A DNA stretch of 64,000 bases from positions 124,001 to 188,000 of the forward strand of contig NZ_JAQTUH010000006.1 in the NCBI RefSeq assembly GCF_028710345.1. Reading direction: 5' to 3'. The position numbers and the translations under genes are program-made. The first letter of the stretch is position 1. Each line of letters starts with the position of its first letter. This DNA is from Sulfuricurvum sp. (GTDB taxonomy: Bacteria; Campylobacterota; Campylobacteria; Campylobacterales; Sulfurimonadaceae). Positions 56,464-64,000 of this stretch are shown here, piece by piece. The notes beneath the pieces are model-generated. The model did not search any database. It had not been told where the DNA came from and saw nothing but the letters and a program-made list of their open reading frames with translations.

Positions 56464-57174
56464 TTAGTCAGCCTTTCGACGAGGACGACGTGGTTTTTCA
56501 TCACGACCCTCTTCTTTAGATTCTTTTGCTTCTGGTTGGATACCTTTAGTGAGAACCTCACCTTTGAAAATCCAAACTTTGATACCGATTACACCGTAAG
56601 TAGTGTGTGCTTCAGCAAAACCGTAATCGATTTTTGCACGAAGCGTATGCAACGGTACGCGACCTTCAAGGTACCACTCAGTACGAGCAATCTCAGCACC
56701 GCCAAGACGACCTGCTACTGAAACTTTAATACCTTTAGCTCCTGCACGTTGTGCATTTTGCATAACTTTTTTCATCGCGCGGCGGAAAGCAACACGTTTT
56801 TCAAGTTGAGTAGCAACGTTTTCTGCAACGAGTTGTGCAGAAGCTTGTGCTTTTTTCTCTTCTTTGATGTTCAATGCAACAGGTTTACCGATAAGTTTGT
56901 TCAAAGAATCTTTGATTTTTTCAATATCAGAACCTTTTTTCCCGATGATGATACCAGGACGTGCTGCAATGATAGTAACACGAAGGCGTTTTGCAGTACG
57001 TTCGATAACGATATTGCTAACACCCGCGTAGTAGAGCTCTTTTTTCAAATAGGTACGGATTTTGTGATCTTCGCCCAATGAAGTAGCAGCCGTTTTAAAG
57101 TTAGGGAACCAACGAGATTCCCAGTTACGGTTGATACCAAGACGAAGTCCGATAGGATTAACTTTATGACCCAT
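56464..57174 (-). CDS. rpsC: 30S ribosomal protein S3
   Basis: 236 residues; KH domain GXXG loop in [15 protein letters not shown], then [12 protein letters not shown]. Basic, acidic tail ([20 protein letters not shown]). Two bases from rplP. Confidence 0.95.
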   Translation of the reverse strand: MGHKVNPIGLRLGINRNWESRWFPNFKTAATSLGEDHKIRTYLKKELYYAGVSNIVIERTAKRLRVTIIAARPGIIIGKKGSDIEKIKDSLNKLIGKPVALNIKEEKKAQASAQLVAENVATQLEKRVAFRRAMKKVMQNAQRAGAKGIKVSVAGRLGGAEIARTEWYLEGRVPLHTLRAKIDYGFAEAHTTYGVIGIKVWIFKGEVLTKGIQPEAKESKEEGRDEKPRRPRRKAD

Positions 57175-57176
57175 AA

Positions 57177-57494
57177 TTATTTACCCTCTACTTCTACTAA
57201 AATGTGCGCAGTCGGTTTGCGGATTCCTGACGCTGTACCACGTGCACGTTGCGTAAAACGCTTCAACACCGGTCCATTGTCAACGCGGCATGATTTGATG
57301 ATACAATCTTCCGCTTCACTACCGCTGTTAGCTACTGCTGATGCAACCACTTTAGCGATGATTTTTGCCGCTTTATTTGGAGTGAACTCCAACGCAGCCA
57401 TAGCTTGCTCTGCGTTCATACCTTGAACTTCGCGAGCGATCAAACGAGATTTAGTCGGAGATACGCGAACGAATTTTAATAATGCTCTTGCCAT
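57177..57494 (-). CDS. rplV: 50S ribosomal protein L22
   Basis: 105 residues; [18 protein letters not shown] start and the exit-tunnel hairpin [20 protein letters not shown], where macrolide-resistance changes map in other bacteria. Confidence 0.95.
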   Translation of the reverse strand: MARALLKFVRVSPTKSRLIAREVQGMNAEQAMAALEFTPNKAAKIIAKVVASAVANSGSEAEDCIIKSCRVDNGPVLKRFTQRARGTASGIRKPTAHILVEVEGK

Positions 57495-57503
57495 ATCTCT
57501 TCC

Positions 57504-57785
57504 TTATTTCCCGATTTTCTTTTGTACAGAACCTTTATGGCCCTTAAACGTACGTGTTGGTGCGAATTCACCAAGTTTGTAACCAACGTGGTTTTCTGTT
57601 ACGAAAACCGGTACAAACTGACGGCCATTGTGAACAGTGAACGTCAAACCAATCATATCTGGCAAGATCATGCTACGGCGTGACCAAGTTTTGATAGGTT
57701 TGTTGCTTTTTGTCTCTTTGGCAGCAATCACTTTTTTCATAAGGTGTCCATCAACGAATGGTCCTTTTTTTACTGATCTAGCCAT
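57504..57785 (-). CDS. rpsS: 30S ribosomal protein S19
   Basis: 93 residues; [31 protein letters not shown] and [10 protein letters not shown] match S19 at the head of the 30S subunit. Nine bases from rplV. Confidence 0.95.
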   Translation of the reverse strand: MARSVKKGPFVDGHLMKKVIAAKETKSNKPIKTWSRRSMILPDMIGLTFTVHNGRQFVPVFVTENHVGYKLGEFAPTRTFKGHKGSVQKKIGK

Positions 57786-57787
57786 GA

Positions 57788-58633
57788 TTAGCCTACCCTT
57801 TTAGCATTTGGTTTACGGCGAGTAATAATCAATTTATCACTTGCTTTCTTATGACGTGTTTTAGCACCTTTAGTTGGTTTACCCCATGGAGTAACCGGGT
57901 GACGTCCTGAGTTTGTTTTACCTTCACCACCACCGTGCGGGTGATCGATAGGGTTCATCGCAGAACCACGAGTTTGTGGGCGGATACCCATGTAACGTGA
58001 ACGACCGGCTTTACCGATAACGATGTTGATATACTCTTCGTTACCAACGCTACCGATAGTTGCCATACATTCACCAAGAATGTAACGCATTTCACTTGAT
58101 GGAAGACGAAGTGAAACATATTTCCCTTCACGACCCATGATTTGAGCAGAAGTTCCGGCTGAACGGACGATTTGTCCACCTTTGCCAGGTTTAAGCTCAA
58201 CGTTATGAACCGTTGTCCCTACAGGGATGTTCATCAATTTCATAGCGTTACCAGATTTAATATCCAAACCGCTCTCAGCAGCAGTGATAACATCACCGAC
58301 TACCAACCCTTTTGGTTGAAGAACATAACGTTTATCACCATCAGCATAGTTAACAAGAGCAATACGACAGTTACGGTATGGATCGTATTCGATCGCAGCT
58401 ACTGTACCTGGAACACCAAATTTGTTACGTTTGAAATCGATAATACGGTAAAGTTTTTTCGCTCCCGCTTCTTTATGACGTGACGTGATACGACCATTGC
58501 TGTTACGACCTGCATGTGAAGGAAGTTTTGTCAACAATGCACGAACACTTGCTTTTGCAGTGATGTCCGAGTTATCAATGTTCGTCATAAAACGACGGCT
58601 AGGAGTAGTTGGTTTATAGGTTTTGATTGCCAT
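57788..58633 (-). CDS. rplB: 50S ribosomal protein L2
   Basis: 281 residues, slightly longer than E. coli L2 (273). The universal [15 protein letters not shown] carries the histidine near the peptidyl transferase centre. Two bases from rpsS and rplW. Confidence 0.95.
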   Translation of the reverse strand: MAIKTYKPTTPSRRFMTNIDNSDITAKASVRALLTKLPSHAGRNSNGRITSRHKEAGAKKLYRIIDFKRNKFGVPGTVAAIEYDPYRNCRIALVNYADGDKRYVLQPKGLVVGDVITAAESGLDIKSGNAMKLMNIPVGTTVHNVELKPGKGGQIVRSAGTSAQIMGREGKYVSLRLPSSEMRYILGECMATIGSVGNEEYINIVIGKAGRSRYMGIRPQTRGSAMNPIDHPHGGGEGKTNSGRHPVTPWGKPTKGAKTRHKKASDKLIITRRKPNAKRVG

Positions 58634-58635
58634 AA

Positions 58636-58917
58636 TTACACCGCCAAACTATCGATTTGTGCGCCTTCTGGAAGCTTCACATAAAACTTTTTAAAGTCAT
58701 TTTGCTTACCAGTAAGACCACGGAAACGTTTTACTTTTCCGTCTTGGTTTAGTGAGTTAACGCGAGCCGGAACGATTCCGAAATACTCTCTAAACACCTC
58801 TTTAAGAGCGTTCTTTGTCATACGTGGAGACGTTTGAACAACGATTACACCCTCTTCTTGAAGACCTAAAGTCTTCTCTGTATACAGGATCGATTTGATA
58901 TCAGTAATATCTGCCAT
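58636..58917 (-). CDS. rplW: 50S ribosomal protein L23
   Basis: 93 residues; [14 protein letters not shown] near the start and [18 protein letters not shown] in the loop; docks SRP and trigger factor at the exit tunnel. One base from rplD. Confidence 0.94.
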   Translation of the reverse strand: MADITDIKSILYTEKTLGLQEEGVIVVQTSPRMTKNALKEVFREYFGIVPARVNSLNQDGKVKRFRGLTGKQNDFKKFYVKLPEGAQIDSLAV

Positions 58918-58918
58918 C

Positions 58919-59530
58919 TCAACTCTCTTTTGTCAGATTTTCCCATACCGCTTTTTCGATAACCACCGAACGGTATGTCGCAGCCAAGAAGGCGTTGAGT
59001 TCATTCTCTTCTACAACGTATGTAGAAGCAATGTTACGGAATGCAAGATAAGTATTCTCATCAAGAATTTGTTTTACCAACAATGCATCGCGAACGTTCA
59101 ACGTGTTGAACAACGCTTTTGCATCTTTTGTTTTACCGCTTGGAACTTCGATCGAATCAACGATGAACAATTTCCCTGCAGTTGCCAAAGCATCCAATGC
59201 ACATTTAAGTGCAAGTTTCTTTTGCTTTTTGTTGATTTTTTGATCGTAGTTACGGCCAGTGTTTGGTCCGTGTGCGATCGCACCACCAACGAAAATTGGT
59301 GAACGACGTGAACCAGCACGTGCGCCACCTTTACCTTTTTGTGCCCATGGTTTTTTACCACCACCACTGATCGTCGAGCGAGTTTTCGCTGACGCCGTGT
59401 TAGAACGGATACTCGCTTGGTACGATTTAACGTACAAATAGAGGTTGTGTGGGTTAATACCGCTAAAGCTCTCAGGCAATGCCAATTCAGAGGCTTTTTC
59501 GAATTTTTCGTTCAATACAATCGCGCTCAT
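58919..59530 (-). CDS. rplD: 50S ribosomal protein L4
   Basis: 203 residues; the tunnel loop [20 protein letters not shown] is intact. Start overlaps the rplC stop by one base. In E. coli L4 represses its own S10 operon; whether that occurs here is unknown. Confidence 0.95.
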   Translation of the reverse strand: MSAIVLNEKFEKASELALPESFSGINPHNLYLYVKSYQASIRSNTASAKTRSTISGGGKKPWAQKGKGGARAGSRRSPIFVGGAIAHGPNTGRNYDQKINKKQKKLALKCALDALATAGKLFIVDSIEVPSGKTKDAKALFNTLNVRDALLVKQILDENTYLAFRNIASTYVVEENELNAFLAATYRSVVIEKAVWENLTKES

Positions 59531-60111
59531 TATTTAACTACCTTTACTCGACCTAGCGCACCGTTTGCTCCAGGAACAGATCCTACAACAACCAATACAC
59601 CGTTTTGTGCGTCAAATGACATAACATCATTTTTTACGGTTACTTGCTCGTTACCGTATTGACCAGACATTTTGCGCCCTTTTTGGACTTTACCTGGCCA
59701 TTCGCGGTTACCGATAGATCCACCAGTACGGTGAAAACGGTGACCGTGAGCACCCGGACCTCCAGCGAAGTTCCAGCGTTTCATAACACCGGTAAACCCG
59801 CGACCTTTAGTGTTGAATACGCTTTTAACAGATTTTGCTTCTGCCAAAGGTGCCATATCCAAATCACCTGCTTCTGTGTTTGCAACATCTAACGTAGCGA
59901 ATTTGTTGAATTCAGCAGTAAGGTTATACTTTTTTTGCTGACCAGAAATTGCTTTGTTTGATGCTTTACCTTGAGCGTATGCTACAAGAGCAACACCATC
60001 GTTTACAGAACAAACTTTCATCTCTTTAACTTTTAAAAGAGTTACTGCTTGGCTGTTTGCACCGATTGTTCGGCTCATACCGATTTTTTCTACAATGTAT
60101 TCCATACCCAC
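59530..60111 (-). CDS. rplC: 50S ribosomal protein L3
   Basis: 193 residues; begins [16 protein letters not shown] and has [20 protein letters not shown] near the peptidyl transferase centre. Three bases from rpsJ. Confidence 0.95.
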   Translation of the reverse strand: MGMEYIVEKIGMSRTIGANSQAVTLLKVKEMKVCSVNDGVALVAYAQGKASNKAISGQQKKYNLTAEFNKFATLDVANTEAGDLDMAPLAEAKSVKSVFNTKGRGFTGVMKRWNFAGGPGAHGHRFHRTGGSIGNREWPGKVQKGRKMSGQYGNEQVTVKNDVMSFDAQNGVLVVVGSVPGANGALGRVKVVK

Positions 60112-60114
60112 TCC

Positions 60115-60426
60115 TTACTTGTCCATAGAGCGAACTTCTACGTCCACTTCCGGAGCCAAGTCAAGCTTCATTAATGAATCAACAGTATCAGGCGTAGCCG
60201 ATACGATGTCGATCAAACGTGCGTGCATACGAATCTCAAATTGCTCACGTGAACTTTTGTTTACGTGCGGTGATTTAAGAACCGTATACTTACGAATCTT
60301 GGTTGGCAAAGGGATTGGGCCACGGATTTCCGCACCTGTACGCTTTACGGCTTCAACGATAGAGGCTACTGAACGATCAAGTACACGATGATCGTACGCT
60401 CTAAGTTTCAAACGAATCTTTTCCAT
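60115..60426 (-). CDS. rpsJ: 30S ribosomal protein S10
   Basis: 103 residues; [17 protein letters not shown] start and [20 protein letters not shown] loop. First gene of the operon; also the NusE antitermination factor in other bacteria. AGAGGAAAAATT upstream provides the ribosome binding site. Confidence 0.96.
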   Translation of the reverse strand: MEKIRLKLRAYDHRVLDRSVASIVEAVKRTGAEIRGPIPLPTKIRKYTVLKSPHVNKSSREQFEIRMHARLIDIVSATPDTVDSLMKLDLAPEVDVEVRSMDK

Positions 60427-60483
60427 AATTTTTCCTCTATAAAGAACTCGTCAGTCGATGCTGACTATAATAAGGCAAGCGGA

Positions 60484-60512
60484 ATTATAGCGACATACCC
60501 CCTGTGGGTCAA
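60484..60512 (-). promoter_or_regulatory. Promoter of the ribosomal protein operon
   Basis: On the minus strand: TTGACC (60507-60512), a 17-base spacer, TATAAT (60484-60489). Near-perfect sigma-70 consensus, unusually strong for this phylum; about 58 bases before rpsJ. Confidence 0.85.
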
Positions 60513-60597
60513 TGATTTTAGTGGTAAAATTGTATTTTTACCTAAATTTGTTTCCTTTTAATAAGGAAGTTATATTTTTAAGGTTATTATTTTTGAC

Positions 60598-61665
60598 ATG
60601 AACACTTTATTAGATGAATACTATCGACACGATTTACACAATCCCAATTTCATCGAGCGCAAAGCATCTCTGAATGAAGAGAGTGTATGGATTATGGGAA
60701 TTGCACAGTCGGGAAAAACCTCTTTAATCAAAAATTATCTCCTTTCGCACAAAAAATCGACCTATCTTTACCTCGATTGCCGTGATATCCGTTTAGAGAT
60801 TCATGAACTCAACGAACATCTCGAACCTTTTTGCCGTGAGCACAAGATTAAAATTTTGGCTCTTGATAACTATCGCACGAATATTAAGCTCTTTGATTTA
60901 GAGCAAATCATCCTCGCCTCTGAGGAGTCCAACCAAAGCAGTTTTGAGACACTCTCCCTACACCTCCTCGACTACGAAGAGTTTCTCGCGTTTGAATCCA
61001 AATATTACGATTCCTCCGCCCTCAACCATTTTTTTCAACTTGGGGGTTTCCCCGCTATGCACCGCTTACCTAGTGAAGATCGTCCCTTGTATATCCAAAA
61101 GACGTTATTTCGCACCCTCAATGACATAGAGCTATCGATTATGATACAAGCCTCTAAGATGGTTACCCAAAAGGTTTCGACATTTACCCTCTATGAGCGA
61201 TTAAAAAGTGAGCGTAAAATCTCCAAAGACAAACTCTATCTCCATCTCCAATCACTGTTTGATAAACACTATCTTTATGGATGTGAAAAATTCAACCACC
61301 CAAGCGCGATTAAAAAGCTCTATCTATGTGATATTGCCATCAAACATGCACTCATCCTCCAAAAGCATTTTGGAAAAGTGTTTGAAAATTTGATTTTTTT
61401 AGAACTGATAAAACATGATATCGAGTGTTATTATGATGAAGGGATCGATTTTTATCTCCCGCAGAGAAATCAAATCGTTCTAGCATCGGCATTTGCCAAC
61501 GAGCACGCATTATTTAAAAAAGTAGAAGCACTCGAGGGATTTATTATCATGCATCAAGTCAAAGAAGTTATCGTCGTCACCATGAATTTGGAAAACGTCC
61601 TCTCCCACCCGATTGCAAAAATCGAGATGGTTCCGTTTTCACAATGGGCGTTGGGGGAAGAATGA
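60598..61665 (+). CDS. P-loop ATPase-like protein, AAA_14/DUF4143 relative
   Basis: 355 residues. Walker A GIAQSGKTS (34-42) is present, but Walker B reads ILALDNY, with N where E is expected. The layout (RxSL, GGFPAMHRLP, later winged helix, C-terminal FYLPQRNQIVLA) echoes the DUF4143 ATPase at 3237, in degenerate form. H. pylori HP1321, an uncharacterised ATP-binding protein beside rpsJ, has the same position. Divergent from rpsJ; ribosome binding site weak. Confidence 0.72.
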   Translation: MNTLLDEYYRHDLHNPNFIERKASLNEESVWIMGIAQSGKTSLIKNYLLSHKKSTYLYLDCRDIRLEIHELNEHLEPFCREHKIKILALDNYRTNIKLFDLEQIILASEESNQSSFETLSLHLLDYEEFLAFESKYYDSSALNHFFQLGGFPAMHRLPSEDRPLYIQKTLFRTLNDIELSIMIQASKMVTQKVSTFTLYERLKSERKISKDKLYLHLQSLFDKHYLYGCEKFNHPSAIKKLYLCDIAIKHALILQKHFGKVFENLIFLELIKHDIECYYDEGIDFYLPQRNQIVLASAFANEHALFKKVEALEGFIIMHQVKEVIVVTMNLENVLSHPIAKIEMVPFSQWALGEE

Positions 61666-61672
61666 TATTGCC

Positions 61673-62719
61673 TTAAGATGGAAGAAGATATCTTTCCCCT
61701 AGAATATTCGTCCCATTGATTGGTGATACTCCACGAACTGTGCCTTTATCAGTACCTATAATATAATTTGGATGAACATATGAAAATTCAAGATATCCTT
61801 TCTCTGTGTGAAACACTAACCATTTTATGCCATCTGAATCGGTTTTGACACATGCAGAAGTTGTAGCTGTCGGTGTAGTACTACTATAAAAAAGTTGTCC
61901 AGTTGTACTTACTGATATTCTTTTTTCAACTAGCATGAAGTCATACAATCTGATCATATTGTTATCATTAAGAGGTAACGGATGCATTTCATCTACAGCA
62001 TAGGTTCCTGTGTACAAAAGCCAATCCTCATTAGTAGGGGTGACAACAGTAGTCCCGACAGGAAATTTCGAACTATCGCAGGTCAATACACTCTCTGACG
62101 TATCCCCTGATGGCCCTTGCGCAATCCCCAATTTTGAAAGAGTCGATTTAAAATGATTTTTTGCCTCTTCTGCTGTCAGTTTTTTGGCTCCGGTAAAATA
62201 TTTTTTTGCATATTCAAATGTACTATTTTCATCTGCTGTTACAAGATCTAAATGTTCAGTTGCACCAATCGATGGATCAACATGATTGAGATCGATTCCG
62301 TTCGAAGCATTTCCATCCTGATCGAGCGATTGCAACAGTATTGCCAAATTTGTAACACTGATATCGTTTATATCATTTATCCCCATCAATGTCATCGGTG
62401 TAATGATGGCTTGATTTTTGTCCATCTTAACACTTCCGACCACAACATGACCGATAGTAAACGTACAGGTGTCCCCTATATTATAGGAAAATTCCCCTCC
62501 ACTTCCCGTTGTCCCATTAGTATCGATTTCGCCTGTGTCTTTACGACACGCGTAGGACAATCCACTGACGTTTGAATCAATAACATTTCCTGTTGGTGTT
62601 GTTGCTGTTTCTGTTGCAACTGCTGAGTTCTGAGCTGAGTTTTCCCCCTCATTACAACCACTAAAGAGTAAAGTCATCATAACAAACAGACTACTCCCTA
62701 TTAAAGTAAGATTTTTCAA
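61673..62719 (-). CDS. Lipoprotein with DxDGN motif, paralogue of 2120-3007
   Basis: About 348 residues. Lipobox LLFSGC after a hydrophobic stretch. The TTG at 62717-62719 is the best start: GGAGGA lies six bases before it and the protein then reads MKNLTLIGSSLF. The next domain matches the 2.1 kb lipoprotein: DSNVSGLSYAC, CTFTIG, LQSLDQDGNASNG. The C-terminal half is unrelated. Function unknown. Confidence 0.75.
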   Translation of the reverse strand: MKNLTLIGSSLFVMMTLLFSGCNEGENSAQNSAVATETATTPTGNVIDSNVSGLSYACRKDTGEIDTNGTTGSGGEFSYNIGDTCTFTIGHVVVGSVKMDKNQAIITPMTLMGINDINDISVTNLAILLQSLDQDGNASNGIDLNHVDPSIGATEHLDLVTADENSTFEYAKKYFTGAKKLTAEEAKNHFKSTLSKLGIAQGPSGDTSESVLTCDSSKFPVGTTVVTPTNEDWLLYTGTYAVDEMHPLPLNDNNMIRLYDFMLVEKRISVSTTGQLFYSSTTPTATTSACVKTDSDGIKWLVFHTEKGYLEFSYVHPNYIIGTDKGTVRGVSPINGTNILGERYLLPS

Positions 62720-62895
62720 AATTTCCTCCATTAGACATTTATAACACAAAATAAAACTTTTTTATATTATCACAATTATCTTAAAACAATTTTATACAAA
62801 ATTTAGAGAAGAGTGTATATTTAGAAAAGTACCCTCTCTTATCACTTAGGATAGAGATGGCACCTTTTTTACAAGGGGTATGGGGAGAGGAGTGA

Positions 62896-63573
62896 TTAGA
62901 AACGGTAACCGATACCGACGAATGGACCTTTAATTGTGATATTGGAGACAATATCTTTTTCATTAATATCCAATGTCTCCGAACGATACCCTGCAACTGC
63001 TTCTAATCCGGCGAAAACTTCCCATGCCGCTTTAATCCGCATATCTCGAATCGAATTACCGCTGTACTCAGCGTATTTAACATCTCCCTCGAAACGAATC
63101 GGTAATGTCGGGATTTTTACTGCCGCACCGAGGTATCCCATAGGGAGTACAACGTTAAAACTTTGATTTACTGCACCGCTCACATCACCCTTAAAAATTT
63201 TACCTGTTAGACCCACATCCAAATCAACGATATTGTCTAAGATTTCATAATAGAGTGTTGTATCGATTTGAGAAAATTTAACAGCATTGGTTCCTAATCC
63301 CCCAACATTATCCCCAACGAAGGATGTTTCAGGGGTAAAATCAACACGGATATTTGGGATGACCGGAACCGGATGTTCAAAATAAAGCCCTAGCTGATAT
63401 TTACTAGTGCTATCACCATTAAAACGGGTGGTTGTTGTAACACCGTTATCGGTATAACTAAAATTTCCATTCACTTCAGGAAGATATCCATCCACTTCAG
63501 CTCCAAAACCGAGCAACATGGAGGCCGATGCCATAACGCTTCCCGTACACAATACAAGTAATGCTTTTTTCAT
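62896..63573 (-). CDS. Outer-membrane beta-barrel protein, TIGR04219-like
   Basis: 225 residues with a signal peptide (VMASAS) and alternating strands ending in FVGIGYRF, the terminal aromatic of outer-membrane barrels. Resembles the TIGR04219 family of small barrels in gamma- and epsilonproteobacteria. AAGGATC precedes the start. Function not established. Confidence 0.8.
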   Translation of the reverse strand: MKKALLVLCTGSVMASASMLLGFGAEVDGYLPEVNGNFSYTDNGVTTTTRFNGDSTSKYQLGLYFEHPVPVIPNIRVDFTPETSFVGDNVGGLGTNAVKFSQIDTTLYYEILDNIVDLDVGLTGKIFKGDVSGAVNQSFNVVLPMGYLGAAVKIPTLPIRFEGDVKYAEYSGNSIRDMRIKAAWEVFAGLEAVAGYRSETLDINEKDIVSNITIKGPFVGIGYRF

Positions 63574-63634
63574 TAATGATCCTTTTTATTTCTATGCTAA
63601 TATGCCATTATACTAAAGAAACGGGTGTATTGAG

Positions 63635-64000
63635 ATGGTATTATGCGGAATCGATGAAGCAGGGCGTGGACCGTTGGCGGGACCACTCACTATTGCAGGG
63701 GTAATTTTACATCGTGAGGTTGTCGGATTAAACGATTCTAAAAAGCTCTCAGAGAAAAAACGGGAACAGCTCTTTGATGAAATTATCAAATATTCAACCC
63801 ACCATATAGCTCGCTTTAGTGCAGAGCAAATCGATAACCTCGGACTCTCTAAGTGTCTTGCAATGGGGTTAGAGGAGATTATGGAAGCCATCGGGGAAGC
63901 TGATTATCTCTATGATGGCAATTCAAAATTCGGCGTAAGCGGGATTCGGACGATGGTAAAAGCCGATGCAACCATACCTGAAGTCAGCGCGGCATCAATC
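63635..64000 (+). CDS. rnhB: Ribonuclease HII (5-prime part; runs off the window)
   Basis: The reading frame from ATG 63635 runs to the window end (122 codons): MVLCGIDEAGRGPLAGPL carries the catalytic D and E, and LNDSKKLSEKKRE and YDGNSKF follow. RNase HII cuts RNA in RNA-DNA hybrids. H. pylori rnhB (HP1323) lies near HP1321 as well. Confidence 0.93.
   Translation, partial: MVLCGIDEAGRGPLAGPLTIAGVILHREVVGLNDSKKLSEKKREQLFDEIIKYSTHHIARFSAEQIDNLGLSKCLAMGLEEIMEAIGEADYLYDGNSKFGVSGIRTMVKADATIPEVSAASI

Noticed and set aside
53394-60391. Many plus-strand ORFs across the ribosomal operon
   Set aside because: All are antisense to highly conserved ribosomal protein genes.
1-64000. tRNA, rRNA, CRISPR, insertion sequence, prophage
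   Set aside because: I looked for tRNA T-loop motifs, regularly spaced repeats, transposase and phage motifs and saw none that hold.

Overview
The window looks like chromosomal DNA from a free-living Campylobacterota (epsilonproteobacterium), most likely a sulfur-oxidising relative of Sulfuricurvum or Sulfurimonas. This is inferred from gene content and order; no 16S rRNA gene is present. The main pointers are: an S10-spc ribosomal operon without rpmD (L30); a ChePep-like acidic protein in the order chePep-gmk-tatA-argS; the blocks fliR-ABC ATPase-tsf-rpsB and yraN-trxA-trxB; a P-loop protein divergent from rpsJ with rnhB nearby; a DUF3373-type porin; a short flagellin-like protein; and several beta-barrel and lipoprotein genes. 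No tRNA, rRNA, CRISPR array, insertion sequence or prophage was seen.

Layout. 1-1.7 kb: start of the complex I operon (nuoA-nuoB-nuoC, minus strand, continuing off the left edge). 2.1-4.5 kb: accessory patch with a lipoprotein and a DUF4143-type ATPase behind a striking palindrome. 4.5-12.5 kb: a tightly packed minus-strand run of aldo/keto reductase, lipoprotein, aminotransferase, nfo, FadL-like channel, acyl-CoA ligase and AAA+ ATPase. 12.6-18.2 kb: a J-domain protein, ccoG, a histidine kinase/response regulator pair and a chromosomal CcdA/CcdB toxin-antitoxin pair. 18.2-28.9 kb: aguB, a short flagellin, argS-tatA-gmk-chePep, a PLD-like relic, fliR, an ABC ATPase, tsf and rpsB. 28.9-35.7 kb: porin, bcp, aldehyde dehydrogenase, truncated globin and an SPFH/NAD-kinase-like gene pair. 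35.8-39.6 kb: ilvE, a prohibitin-like protein, hisIE and two DUF2393-like membrane proteins. 39.6-49.7 kb: yhcC-type radical SAM protein, purF, dapB, trxB, trxA, yraN, a formate-dehydrogenase-like molybdoenzyme, SDR, cvfB, ppnP and a Sel1 protein. 49.8-60.5 kb: the ribosomal operon rpsJ to infA behind a near-consensus promoter. 60.6-64 kb: divergent P-loop protein, a lipoprotein paralogous to the one at 2.1 kb, an outer-membrane barrel and the 5-prime part of rnhB.

How it fits together. Most genes are core housekeeping arranged in short operons with TAATG or ATGA overlaps. The regions that deserve attention are the accessory islets between conserved blocks: the SPFH plus NAD-kinase-like pair, the ccdAB pair with its palindromic operator, the fatty-acid uptake/activation genes fused into a DNA-repair operon, the two paralogous DxDGN lipoproteins, and a family of intergenic hairpin repeats built on an AC-TAAA-GT loop, two copies of which show compensatory base changes.
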